Part shown: in pieces, positions 15,140-26,066 of the stretch | Numbering within the stretch: position 1 is the stretch's first letter | How the letters are laid out: each line of letters opens with the position of its first letter | Assembly: GCA_002104945.1 (NCBI GenBank) | Contig: MCFH01000036.1 | Location: 1 to 64,000, forward strand | DNA: 64,000 nucleotides | DNA from: Piromyces finnis | Lineage: Eukaryota; Neocallimastigomycota; Neocallimastigomycetes; Neocallimastigales; Neocallimastigaceae | Reading direction: 5' to 3' | Position numbers and translations under genes: made by a program | Notes under the pieces: model-generated | What the model saw: only the letters and a program-made list of their open reading frames with translations | Database searches by the model: none | Told to the model about the DNA's origin: nothing

Positions 15140-15770
15140 CAATTTATTTTCTTTAAGAAAGAAACAAAGTAATTGACCATTGTTAATGTTTTCTATATTG
15201 AAATTATTCATTAAATTGTTCGATATACTTTGAATTTTATTATTATGTATATTTAATGATTCTAAAATAATTTAATTACTTATTTCTTTTTGATAGACCA
15301 TTCAATTCAACAGGTTATTTGTGATATACAATTTTTTTAGAAAAAACAAAATTTCCAATTTCGTTTAGTAATATTTTTATTTGAGTATTATGAATACTTA
15401 AATAAGCCTAGTTCAACCAAATTTCTTATTTTTCTTTAGTATATTTCCAATTTGATTTATATCAATAATCAAACTTTGTAAATTCAATTAAATTTTCTAT
15501 TTCTTTTGGATCTTTTTTTATTTGAAAAGATATGCAAATAGATAATGAATTTAATTTAAGTTTCTTTTTTCTTTTGGTAATTGAGTTAATTGGTTTCAAA
15601 TATTTTAAATTTCTTAAATTTCTCATTATTTTCATCTCTTCTAAGATTTAATTTAGTTTAAATTCAAATTCTGTTAAATTTTCTGAAGCAAAATTTCTTC
15701 TGAAAATACCTCTAACCAATAACGATTTCAATTTTAATACTTTTATTTTATTTCTTTTTTTTATTTTTTA
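15140..15770 (-). pseudogene. Decayed leucine-rich-repeat gene
   Basis: Read on the minus strand, repeated LRR-like units are visible across changing frames: NTQIKILLNEIGNF (about 15345-15386), KKLYITNNLLN (about 15308-15341, shifted frame), and ILESLNIHNNKIQSISNNL (about 15210-15266). Upstream parts read NLRNLKYLKPINS. Stops and frameshifts break every frame, and no start codon is assignable. The pattern of L..L.I..N.I..I resembles the short plant/bacterial-type LRR common in large families of AT-rich fungi and amoebae. No intact parent is present in the window, so the limits are approximate. Confidence 0.7.
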
Positions 15771-16282
15771 CATTTCTTAGTACTAAATTATTTTAAAACA
15801 TTTCAACTTCAAAAAATAAAAAATAAAATAAAAATAAAAAAAATTATTGTATCAGGTATTAATATTAATATTAAAAAATTATAAATAATAATGTAAAAAT
15901 ACAATAATTCTATAAATTAAAAAAAACTTTTTTGTTTCATTTTGATATATCAAAATTAAAGAAAAAGCATTTAATAATTATTATTATTATTTTGAAATAA
16001 ATTTTACATATATATCTATATGTATATATATCTATATTTATATATTTACAAAAGGTTTTTATCTATATATAGAAAACTACAAGATGAATATATATATATA
16101 TTCTTGGATAGTTTATTTTTTTTTTATATTTATTAATAGTGTATTTTATTATTTCTAAATTTATTATTATTATTATTATTAATTTTACTATTTTTACATT
16201 AATATGAATTTAGAAATATTAATAATTACATATATATATAGGCAAGGTGTGTATTTTATTTTAGAATTTTTTTTTTTTTTTT

Positions 16283-19111
16283 TTATTTTTCAAAACTGGA
16301 TTTATCTTGATATAATGATTCCATTAAACGATACAGTTGTTTCTTATTTTTTGAAGTGAATTTTTGTATATTGTTTGTTCGTAGATTGAAAAATATTTTT
16401 TGGGAATTCAAAATCCTTTTTATGTTCTTTTCATTCTTTTCTGAATTTTGTGAAAATGCTACATTGAAATGAATGACTTTTTCAATGGTGTATACTGATG
16501 GTATATCATATCCATAGTAATCAATCGTTCTATCTTTATTAAGAATTGGTGCAGTCTTATTTCTAATTTCCCCATAACCAGAAACATATTCTGGATAGTA
16601 GGGTTGACTTGTTCCATAGATATTGTAATTGGATATTAAATAAATTGGGTAAAAGGCACTTTTCTTATTATGAACAATCTCATCAATATCTTCATTAAAA
16701 AGTTGGCGAGCAGGTTCAAATAAATCACGATAGAATGGATAAGGTGTATCGAAAAGGTAACGATAGGATCTGAAATAACTTTCACCAAAATATTTTTTAA
16801 TTATATTATAGGTAGCATATAATGGCTTATTTATTTCGCTTAATGATTTCACGTCATCTTTTTCAAGAGGTGAATAGTAGTTATATTTTGGATAGAAGGT
16901 ATTACTTAAAAAGAAACGTGGATGCGTATATTTTATAAAGAAATGATTATATTTAATATAAATAAAGCGTTCAGTTAATCCTGGAATTTTATCTAAATAC
17001 ATTTCAAATAAGTTCTTTTTGGTTGTGTTTTTGTATTTGCTTGGAAGTAATTGAGATTGAGGAATGATTTGAATGCGTTTGTTGCTTTTATCAACCCATG
17101 TAAGATCATTATTACTTTTATCTTTGGTGATAATAAAAATCTTTCCCTTAAACCATGGTAAATACTTTTCTATTGAACGAATTGAAAATTTCAACTGTTC
17201 GGTCATCAACATTGTATTCTTTTGATTAATATCAATTTCGTTATTTAATCCATAAACAATAGAAATGTTTGAAACCCACTGCCAATCTTTTTCTAATTCT
17301 TGTGAACTATTCGAATAATTTAAGAGGAATTTGACTTCCTCTTCTTCTCTGACACTAACGCTATTCTGAGGTTCAGATAGAGCTTCCTTTTTATTTAAAT
17401 AATTAATAACAATTTCAAAACTAAGTTTTTTAAGATCTTCCTTTAGCGCTGTACGCTCTTCTTCAGAATCTTTATTGTAGAATTCATCATATTGTTCATT
17501 CTTTGATAATTCCTCAATACTATCGAGCAATGGAAGTACTTTTAAATCTAAATCAACATATTCCTTCTTTTCAAATTGAGAAGGCGTTGGATAACGAGTA
17601 ATCATATACCTTACAAGTTGATATAATGCTTCATCTTTTGTATATTCATCATTAAGATTGTAAACCCGAAGTTGTATATCATTTCTAAATCTTTCAAATC
17701 TTTTAGCATTATTATCATAACCGTTATTAATGCTACCAAACTTGACAAAGGTTGCACTAGTTTTTGGAGGAACCATTTCACAGGAATACTTTTTAATAGT
17801 TCTTTCTCTATCATTAGGCAATGGTGTTCCCTTAACATTTTTGGCTTTTCCAATACCTCCTATCTTTAATGGAAAATCTTCATGCTTAGTAGCATAATAC
17901 AAATAGGATTGATACATGTAAAGTAAGTGAGGTTTAAATGGATTTCTAAATCTATCAGAACAAACAGGTTTAATTTCTTCTTTAAATAATTGACGGAAAG
18001 GTTCCATTAAATCACGATAAATAACATATGCGGTATGAAGGTAATAACGATATTCGAATTCAGGATCAAAATATTCTCTAATGATTTCACGAGTAAAATA
18101 TTTTGAAGCTTGAAACATTTGAACAACACTATTTTTCTTTATAATTTCATCGGTTTTTTCTTTTGTTAATTCAACAATGTGACTACGGTAAACTTTAGGA
18201 TAGTGATTTTTTCTTGTGAAAAAGAAACATGGATGAACGTAATTATTTAAGAACATATCATCATTAAAGTATATAAAATATTCAGTGACACCTGGAATTC
18301 TATCTAAAAATAATTCAATAGTATTTGCATCATAAGTTGGGCGATAGTGTTCCTGGATAATATCTTTGTGATAAACTATTTTAATTTTTGAATTAGAAGT
18401 GTCTAACCATTTTGGGACTTGATTATCTGTAACAATAAAAATAGTACCATTATGCCATGGCATATATTGTTCTAAAGAACGAAGAGAATAACGTAATTCA
18501 TCTACATTACGGTCTCTACTATTAAATGAACGATAACCTCCATTGTATTTCGATTTAATATCAGTAAAATTAACATCATCACCATTCACCCAAGTGTAAA
18601 CAACGGATACACTTTTTGCCCATTCCCATTCTGGTTCTAATTCTTCTCCTTTATAATTTTCAATAATTTCTTTTTCCATATTTCTTTCGATTTCTAATTG
18701 TTTTAATTCCGTAATACTATTATCAGCTTTATCATTATTAATATAACTTTTATTGACTGTACTGTTTTTATTCTTATCAATAATTATTTCATTTTTCTCT
18801 TCATTATAATTTTCATTATCACTAATGATTTCTTTTACAAGATTATCTTCGCCAATTCCTTCATTTTCATTGGATAATTCGCTAGTTTCATCTAAATGTC
18901 CATTTTTTAATTGCTCTTCTAATATATTTATATTTTCGTTTGAGTCGATATTATTTATATTTTTAATTATTTTACCATCTTCAGTTGTAATTACATATTT
19001 ATTATTTATTGAATTGCTATTTATAAATATACGGCTTAAAATTAAAAAAAGGAAGCCTATTGATATACATGATATTATATATATCTTTACTTTACGTTTT
19101 ATTAAAAACAT
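16283..19111 (-). CDS. Tandem Stealth-domain glycan phosphotransferase-like membrane protein
   Basis: A 942-residue intronless protein with a single N-terminal membrane helix (about residues 8-29), then an acidic stalk and two Stealth modules, as in type II Golgi enzymes. Stealth proteins (for example GNPTAB) transfer sugar-1-phosphate to glycans. Module 1 (about 168-520) has the hallmark VVYTWVNGDD (CR1), RDRNVDELRYSLRSLE with PWHNGTIFIVTDNQVPKWLD and YFIYFNDDMF (CR2, Asn283-Asp284-Asp285), HTAYVIYRDLMEPFRQLF (CR3) and NLNDEY (CR4). Module 2 (about 610-925) repeats the plan (QLKFSIRSIEKYLPWFKGKI, PYPFYRDLFEPARQLF) but has VYGLNNEID instead of VYTWVNG, and IKYNHF where module 1 has FNDDMF, so the acidic pair is lost. 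Module 2 is probably non-catalytic. It diverges from the ankyrin gene across a 1.07-kb spacer. The acceptor substrate is unknown. Confidence 0.92.
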   Translation of the reverse strand: MFLIKRKVKIYIISCISIGFLFLILSRIFINSNSINNKYVITTEDGKIIKNINNIDSNENINILEEQLKNGHLDETSELSNENEGIGEDNLVKEIISDNENYNEEKNEIIIDKNKNSTVNKSYINNDKADNSITELKQLEIERNMEKEIIENYKGEELEPEWEWAKSVSVVYTWVNGDDVNFTDIKSKYNGGYRSFNSRDRNVDELRYSLRSLEQYMPWHNGTIFIVTDNQVPKWLDTSNSKIKIVYHKDIIQEHYRPTYDANTIELFLDRIPGVTEYFIYFNDDMFLNNYVHPCFFFTRKNHYPKVYRSHIVELTKEKTDEIIKKNSVVQMFQASKYFTREIIREYFDPEFEYRYYLHTAYVIYRDLMEPFRQLFKEEIKPVCSDRFRNPFKPHLLYMYQSYLYYATKHEDFPLKIGGIGKAKNVKGTPLPNDRERTIKKYSCEMVPPKTSATFVKFGSINNGYDNNAKRFERFRNDIQLRVYNLNDEYTKDEALYQLVRYMITRYPTPSQFEKKEYVDLDLKVLPLLDSIEELSKNEQYDEFYNKDSEEERTALKEDLKKLSFEIVINYLNKKEALSEPQNSVSVREEEEVKFLLNYSNSSQELEKDWQWVSNISIVYGLNNEIDINQKNTMLMTEQLKFSIRSIEKYLPWFKGKIFIITKDKSNNDLTWVDKSNKRIQIIPQSQLLPSKYKNTTKKNLFEMYLDKIPGLTERFIYIKYNHFFIKYTHPRFFLSNTFYPKYNYYSPLEKDDVKSLSEINKPLYATYNIIKKYFGESYFRSYRYLFDTPYPFYRDLFEPARQLFNEDIDEIVHNKKSAFYPIYLISNYNIYGTSQPYYPEYVSGYGEIRNKTAPILNKDRTIDYYGYDIPSVYTIEKVIHFNVAFSQNSEKNEKNIKRILNSQKIFFNLRTNNIQKFTSKNKKQLYRLMESLYQDKSSFEK

Positions 19112-20177
19112 TGACTAATATATTTATTAATTGTTTTATATTATTATTTCAAATTGAATATAAATTCTTTTGTGTATTTATTCTTTCAATTTGTTATTAT
19201 TTATATTTCTATAATTTTGTATAAGTTTTTGCGTATTTATTTTTCTTAATTTGATTTTTTTTTTTTTAACGAAATACTTTCTTTATTCTATTATTTTTGG
19301 CATTAATAAATGAAATTCTCTCTATTAATATTATATATTTTCTTTTAATTATTTATTATATATAAGTCATTTAAAATAAATATTCTTGAAATGTTTTAAT
19401 TTTTTTTTTCTTTCTTTTTTTTTTTTTTAATGTTTTAATTACTATTTTTTGATACCTTTTTTTTTTTATATTATATTCCTTTGTCAATTTTTTTATTTAA
19501 AAATTAATTATTATAATTTGATTCAAATAAATTAAATTAATTTATTTTTAATTTATTTATAAATTAAATATTATATTAAATTTTTTGAATGAATTAAACT
19601 AACAAACTAACGCATTTCAATAATGTATTAATAATGTATTTGACATTATGATTAATCAATAAAAGTTATTAATTTTATTTAAAAAAAATAATTATCAATG
19701 ACCAAGCCTTTTTATTTTTTTATCATTTAAATTTTCTAATTAATATATAAACTATTCTCTTTAAAAATATAAATTTATTTTTTTTTAAAAAGAAATGGAT
19801 TTTTTTTTAAATATTGAAATTGTATTATACAATAAAAAAAAAAAGAGTTAATTATTATTATAAATTAAACTTTTGTTCAACCATAAAAATAAAAACTTTA
19901 AATAATAAAAGTCGTAGAATTTTTTGAAATTTGATTGGTCTTCACATGAAATAAAAATTAATTAAAAAATTGAAAAGTTATTAATTTAAAAAAAGGTAGG
20001 ATAATATAAAATAAAAAAGTAACCTTTTATATCATTATAGAATAATATTTAAATAGAAAAAAAGATAAATAAGAATAAATATTGTGTATATCCTTTAAAT
20101 ACAATCTAAGGTTTAATATGCAAAAACAGTATTAATTAAATTCATATTATTATATATATTAATTTAAAATTTCAAAC
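19112..20177. promoter_or_regulatory. Divergent intergenic region (Stealth / ankyrin)
   Basis: About 1.07 kb of AT-rich DNA between two genes transcribed away from each other, so it must hold both promoters. It has long T- and A-tracts but no recognisable factor-binding site. No small gene seen. Confidence 0.5.
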
Positions 20178-23006
20178 ATGAATAGTTTAATAAATATTAT
20201 TCAAACAACAAAAAACTTTGAAGAAATAAAGAAATATATTGAAAAAAATAATATTATAATTAAAAATTTAAATAATAAAAACTTTGATATTATTTTATAT
20301 TTAATCGAATTTTGTTCATCTTATGAAATTATTCATTATTTTATTAACGAATGCTGCTATGATACTTTTAATTATACATGTTATGGACTTGCATTTCGTT
20401 CCAATCAAGTACCTCTTTTTACAGCAATAATTAAAAAGAAATTTAAGGTAGCGGACTTACTAATGGAAAAGGGTGCCTCAATTAATTATTGTATTAATAA
20501 TTTTGATGGTCGACAAATAAGTATATTGGATTATATTTGTTTTGTAAAAGAAGTATTTGAATTTGATATTGAGCAACTTAAATATATAATCTATAATGGG
20601 TATAATAAAAGGATAACTTTATCTACTATCGTTAAATTAATTAAATATAAAAAAATAGATTTATTAAATTTTATTTTTAGACACGGTATTTATAATAATG
20701 ACTATATAATAAAATGGTTAATGATATATAAAAATAAAATACCGTTATCTAATGAACATATTCATGAGGAGATTTATAATAAAAATAGTATATCATCTAC
20801 TAATAATGAGATATTTAAACTTGAAATATCTAATGATATCATTGATAAAATAGATTTTAATGTTTACCAAGATGTTCTATGCCTAATATTAGAGTATCAT
20901 TGTATTAAACCGATTTCACCATCAAAAATGAATGCTTTTTTAGAATCAGCAATTTATAATAAAAATTTACCTTTACTAACACAAATATTAAAATCACCTT
21001 TTTTTGATATTACCTCTGTTTCAATAGATAATATATTGTATAGGTGTATTCGTATTTTTAATGTTAGATCTATTATAGAACCATTTATTCAAGAATTAAA
21101 AAAATATTCTATTAAGGATTATTTACAAAGAAATTCATATGAAAAGATATTAAGAGAAGCATCAAAATTGTGTCTAGTAAATTGTAAAAATAAAAATGTC
21201 AAGTTCAGTTCATACAATTTTAAAGATAACTTGAAACTATTAATAGAAATCCTTCTATATGGTTATATACCACCTAATAAAGAACAAATTAAGATGGATT
21301 TAACATATATAAAGGAGGAGGACTCAAATTATCTGTCTTTAATAATAAATTCTTTAATTAAAGTAAATGATTTTTTATCACTTCAAAAATTAATGGAAGA
21401 TCCGTCAATAAAATCAAAAATTAATATTAATCTTATTGATTGTAATAATGAACAGCCGATAGCTACAGCATTTGATTCTGGTTCAATTGAAAATTTTAAA
21501 TATTTATTAGCGTATGGTGCAAATCCGAATTCTACTTTAAATAATTATGAAACTCGATTTAATGATCTATTATTTTATTCATCACTGACAGAAAAAAAAA
21601 TTCCTATAATTGCTTGTCTTTTAATGAAATATTCAAAGGAAATTTTTAGTGAGGAGGAAAGAAAAGAAAATATACCAAGTAACCGATATGTTCATTCAAT
21701 AATTACATCTAATTATAAAATATATTCCTCAGAACTAATTAAAGCAATTTATTTAAAAAATAGTCAAGAGGTTGAAGCACTTCTTAAAATCCCAGAAAAT
21801 AAAAATGCAAAAGGTTTATGGGGAGGTCCTATTTTTCCTGAAAAATTAGTTAGTTCTATTTGTCCATCTTATAATAAATTAAAAAGAAAATTTACTGCAT
21901 TAATATACTCTTATCTTATTGGCGATGACAATATTTTTATCCTATTAGCTGAGGGTAGTGATGTCAATGAAAAAGATGATTTTGGAAATACTTTACTTTT
22001 TTATGCCATTTTAAAAGAAGATATAATTATGATTAATAGATTGGTAGATTTTGGGGCTGATTTTGAAAACGTTTCAATGATAAAATCATGTAATCACTTA
22101 GATTATTATATGGCAATAGAGATAGCAATTTATTCTGGTAATAAAGATATTTTATTAAAATTAATAAATATACCAATAATAAATCTAAATAAAACAAATC
22201 ACCTTAATAATAGCATTATAGAAATTTTATTGAAAAGTCAATTATTTACTGAAAAAGATAAAATAGAAATCATGGAAAACCTTTTAAAAAGAGGTTGTCG
22301 TCGAGATCTTTATAACTCTAATTATTGTTTTCCACTGGTTTTAGCCGTAAACATGAACTCTTTATCAATAGTAAAGCTATTAATCAAATATAATGCAAAA
22401 GTTAATTTTGGTGATAACCAACAGTCTCTGTTAGAAATAGCAATACGTAATAGATCATTACCAATGGTTCAATTACTTTTAGACCATGGGGCTAATATAA
22501 ATATAAAAGTTTATAATGAAAGAAGTTCCTTACTTTGGTATGCTATTAAACAAGGCTGTTTAGCGATAGTTGAATATTTAATGGGAAAAAATATTAGTTT
22601 AAGTATAGGTGATGATATAACCTATGAAGATTTAGTGATAATAAATCAACATAAAGATATAGTTGTTTCAAAAGAATTTCAAACAATTCTGAATTATAAT
22701 ATGTATAGAATTACTGGCCATCTTCTTCAACAGATTATTCATCATAATGATATAAATATGTTAAGATTATTGTTACATTGTCAATTAGAAATCAATAAAA
22801 AAGATTCAAAAGGTAACTCACTATTAGCTATGGCTGTAATGAAAAGTAATTTAAATATATTTAATTATTTAATTAGACAAGGTGCAGACCTTCATAGTAT
22901 AAATTTAAAAGGTCAATCTATTTATGATTTAGCAATCATTCACTGTAATACATATTATGGTCGATATATCTATAATAAACTTTATCGATGTATTAATCAG
23001 CAATAA
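20178..23006 (+). CDS. Ankyrin-repeat protein
   Basis: An intronless 942-residue protein made mainly of ankyrin repeats, which mediate protein-protein contacts. Clear repeats are at about residues 78-105 (PLFTAIIKKKFKVADLLMEK), 426-455 (IATAFDSGSIENFKYLL), 602-632 (GNTLLFYAILKEDIIMI), 718-745 (PLVLAVNMNSLSIVKLL), 749-778 (LLEIAIRNRSLPMVQLLLDH), 783-810 and 878-910 (GNSLLAMAVMKSNLNIF). Degenerate repeats fill the gaps. No signal peptide, membrane helix or extra domain is visible. Family knowledge: long ankyrin-only proteins with this N-terminal style (a helical region followed by PLFTAI...KFKVADLL) occur in many copies in anaerobic fungi. The partner is unknown. Codon use is strongly AT-biased. 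Confidence 0.9.
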   Translation: MNSLINIIQTTKNFEEIKKYIEKNNIIIKNLNNKNFDIILYLIEFCSSYEIIHYFINECCYDTFNYTCYGLAFRSNQVPLFTAIIKKKFKVADLLMEKGASINYCINNFDGRQISILDYICFVKEVFEFDIEQLKYIIYNGYNKRITLSTIVKLIKYKKIDLLNFIFRHGIYNNDYIIKWLMIYKNKIPLSNEHIHEEIYNKNSISSTNNEIFKLEISNDIIDKIDFNVYQDVLCLILEYHCIKPISPSKMNAFLESAIYNKNLPLLTQILKSPFFDITSVSIDNILYRCIRIFNVRSIIEPFIQELKKYSIKDYLQRNSYEKILREASKLCLVNCKNKNVKFSSYNFKDNLKLLIEILLYGYIPPNKEQIKMDLTYIKEEDSNYLSLIINSLIKVNDFLSLQKLMEDPSIKSKININLIDCNNEQPIATAFDSGSIENFKYLLAYGANPNSTLNNYETRFNDLLFYSSLTEKKIPIIACLLMKYSKEIFSEEERKENIPSNRYVHSIITSNYKIYSSELIKAIYLKNSQEVEALLKIPENKNAKGLWGGPIFPEKLVSSICPSYNKLKRKFTALIYSYLIGDDNIFILLAEGSDVNEKDDFGNTLLFYAILKEDIIMINRLVDFGADFENVSMIKSCNHLDYYMAIEIAIYSGNKDILLKLINIPIINLNKTNHLNNSIIEILLKSQLFTEKDKIEIMENLLKRGCRRDLYNSNYCFPLVLAVNMNSLSIVKLLIKYNAKVNFGDNQQSLLEIAIRNRSLPMVQLLLDHGANINIKVYNERSSLLWYAIKQGCLAIVEYLMGKNISLSIGDDITYEDLVIINQHKDIVVSKEFQTILNYNMYRITGHLLQQIIHHNDINMLRLLLHCQLEINKKDSKGNSLLAMAVMKSNLNIFNYLIRQGADLHSINLKGQSIYDLAIIHCNTYYGRYIYNKLYRCINQQ

Positions 23007-23246
23007 TTAATTAAAATTATATAAATAAATATTTAAAATTAATCGTACTATTGGTAATTACTATTTTAATTTAATAGATGCTAAAAATTTATTTATTTAT
23101 TAGATTCTTATAATAAATGAACGAGTAAATTTTTATTTTAATTATTTATTAATTATAGAATTTAATAAGTAAATAAACAACATTATATATATATTTTTCG
23201 ATAAATTTTCTTTAATAATATCTGTTAATGTAGTTTTTTTTTCTTT

Positions 23247-24819
23247 TTATTGATTATTAATACTTGATAAAGAATATGTATCGGTTTGACCGGAAGTTTT
23301 AATGAAATCAGCAATAATTAAATGAGAATAAAAAGATATACATTTATTAGAAATTTTAGTCGTATAGGCGTTTGGTTTAAAGAAAGAATCTGTTGGATAT
23401 CCTAAATCTAAACTATGTGTTAATAATCTTTTAGAAAATGGAATTAATAAATCAAGGCTAACTCTTCTATATGAAATTTGGTTAAATTTTTTTACAAGAG
23501 CAACTGGAATATCTTGTTGAATATCATTATCAGTAACAAATACATCTTCCATTTCCTCTATTTTTTTTCAATGCATTATACATTTTACATTTTTAATTTA
23601 TTAAATATAAAAAATATTAAATAAAAATAATTTATAGTTAATATATAATCAATAAAATTAAATTTTTGAATGAATATAAGATATATAAAAAACTTATTAG
23701 TGATATCTTTCTGCCAATTTTACCATAATTTTCCTTGTTATCTTGATAAGTTTGACTTTTGTTTTCTAAAGCTTGTTTTATTTGTTTATCAATATCAATA
23801 TTAGGTTCATATTTAGTATCTGGATAGAAAAAGGCTGGTGAAATTTTTTCATTAAATACTTCTTTTTGATAATATTCCAATTCTTCATTTTCACCAAAAC
23901 CAGAAAATGATACAATACGAACATCATTAGTACTATCTTTTATTAAAAGTTCTTTTTCATTTTCTATGATATGTGGGAATGGTGATTCAAGGCATCCCAT
24001 GGCTGAACAATATTTAACCTGAACATCATTACGTAAATGTGCAGTTAAAGTACGATTTGGAAATTGAGCAAGAGCAGCCATAGCTTTCTTGCTACAATGA
24101 TTAATTAATACATGTTTTGAAATTTTTTCTTCCATATTTTCAATTTCTTGTTCAGTAGAAGTTGGTTTTGGTTTTTTAACTTTTTCATCTTGGAATGTTA
24201 ATTCTTTACCAACATCACCAACGACTGTATTGGTGAATATGTTTACAACTGTCTTTTCTGAACGCTTTATAAATTTAATGTTTGCTTCACGATTTTTAGT
24301 AACAAGAGAACCTAAATGAGGTGAACTAATAGCTATGTATGAACAAGGAATAATATTGGAAATGAATGAATATTTTTTTTGAATATATTGGAAGTAGGTA
24401 TCGAAAGTTTCATTATCTTTTAAAAATTTAGAATAAAGTTTGTTGATGAGACCACGACTAACATTACCACCAATAGAATGTCCTGAAAAGGTTAAATAAA
24501 TATTACATTCAACACCTTCGAATTTATTATATTTATCTTCATCCTTTTTTAAATCTTTAATAAACGTTTCTTCAAAATAGTTTATAAATTCATTGTAGGC
24601 GTTATCAAACATAATTTCTAAAGAGAAATTACTACTAAAACCAGAATTAGCTTCATTACAATAACAAGCTACAATATTTTTTGTATCTTTATCTTCTTCA
24701 TTCACAAATAACTTTTTAAATAGATTTTCTGTTTCTACTTTTAAATTTTCATAGTGAGTTTTTCTACCAGCCAAGCAATGGACAAAGTAACAAAAATTAA
24801 CATTTAATTTCTTCATCAT
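23247..24819 (-). CDS. DUF676-type putative serine esterase, two exons
   Basis: Rebuilt as exon 1 24819-23724, a 166-nt intron (GTAAAA...TAG), and exon 2 23557-23247, giving 468 residues. Splicing joins ...DNKENY to EEMEDVFV in frame and removes an apparent early stop. It is an alpha/beta-hydrolase of the DUF676/FAM135-like group: FVHCLAG near residues 12-18 replaces the usual VHG oxyanion strand. The nucleophile elbow is SGHSIGG with Ser115, and ISSPHLGS is the family's (A/S)(T/S)PHLG strand. The C-terminal exon has the QISYRRVSLD strand typical of this family's end. It is probably a lipid or ester hydrolase in the cytosol, as no signal peptide or membrane helix is seen. Substrate unknown. 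Confidence 0.82.
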
Positions 24820-25454
24820 ACTTTTCTTTATTTATTATATATTTATTGAATTTAATTTTTCTTTAATTACTATTATATATATCTTTTTACTTTAAATGAA
24901 TTAAATGGTATTAAATAAATTTTATTAAATTCTATTATTGAAATGCTTTATTTACACAATATTTTTTTTTTTTTTTTATTTTTTTTTTATTGCTACTATT
25001 TATTAAAATCTAAACATTTAAATATGTTAATATATCACATGTTAATATTAAAAATTTTTATTAATATATTGTTAAAAATATAAAACATTATTTAGTCCTT
25101 TGTTCAAATTGGTAATTGGTAAAAGTGGTTGACTGTAGAATTATATATTTTTTCTTGAAAAAGTTTAACTGCTTACTAACGTAGTTTGAATAGAAATTCA
25201 TCTCTTTACTTTATCATCATTATTTTTTGTTTTTATTTAATTTTTCAAAAAGAATTACGGTAACCAACCAAATAATTAACATCAATATTGGTTAAATTTT
25301 TGGGAATAGAAAAAAAAAAAGGTGAATCATTGCATAAATGAAAAAAAAAAAAAAAAACTTATAAATTAAATGTCAAAAAAAATGAAGCTGAATAATTAAT
25401 TAATGATAAAACTCAAAAGTGTATATAAATTAAAAAAAAAAAAAATAAAAAACT
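24820..25454. other. AT-rich spacer
   Basis: Upstream region of the esterase gene, with poly-T and poly-A tracts. No gene seen. Confidence 0.5.
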
Positions 25455-26029
25455 CTATACTTTATTTTTTGAATGCGAATTTTATTGCCATGAATTCAAG
25501 AGAAACTTGTTAAACAAATTAATACAAGAATATAGAAGAAAGGAATTACAATATATGAATGAAATTAACAAATTATTAAAAGATCGTATAAACTTATCAA
25601 AATATTGAAACGAAAATCAATGATATTAATATGGAAATTTCTTTAATTAAAGACAAACAATTAAATGATAATATAAAATTATCCAAAAGAATGGATACAA
25701 AGATTGATAATTTAAATACGGAACTTGATATTATCAAGGACATAAAATAAATTAAATAACAAAAAGGATGAAATGAAACAATCTTCTGATAGCCCTCAAT
25801 ATACTGATGAATTGAAAAGAATTACCAAATGAGTATTTAATTTACGATATGATTTGTCGCTTGGGGTGCAAAAATTAATACTGTAAAGGAGGTGAAATAA
25901 TTACAAGAAGTAATAACTAAAGTGACACAACAACTTAGTATAAATTATGTACCAATTAAAATCAAGAAGAGAAAAGTACATGAGAATTAAAAATCTATGA
26001 AATTAAATTAAATTAGAAATGAATGAGCA

Positions 26030-26064
<35 letters not shown>

Positions 26065-26066
26065 AA
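25455..26066 (+). mobile_element. Degenerate 3' relic of a LINE-type element
   Basis: The plus strand reads LFFECEFYCHEFKRNLLNKL at about 25461-25520. This resembles the H..FEC..(F/Y)...R..L end of the Cys/His motif found at the C-terminus of LINE reverse transcriptases. A lysine-rich coiled-coil-like stretch broken by stops follows (INMEISLIKDKQ, RMDTKIDNLNTELDIIKDIK). The segment ends with (CA)n and about 25 A at 26043-26067, like a retroelement tail. The match is short, so a decayed unrelated gene remains possible. Confidence 0.45.

Noticed and set aside
16283-19111. Bacterial capsule gene acquired by transfer
   Set aside because: Stealth domains are widespread in eukaryotes, and the base composition and codon use match the surroundings.
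16283-23006. Stealth and ankyrin proteins are both exactly 942 residues
   Set aside because: Sequences and domain content are unrelated; equal length is coincidence.
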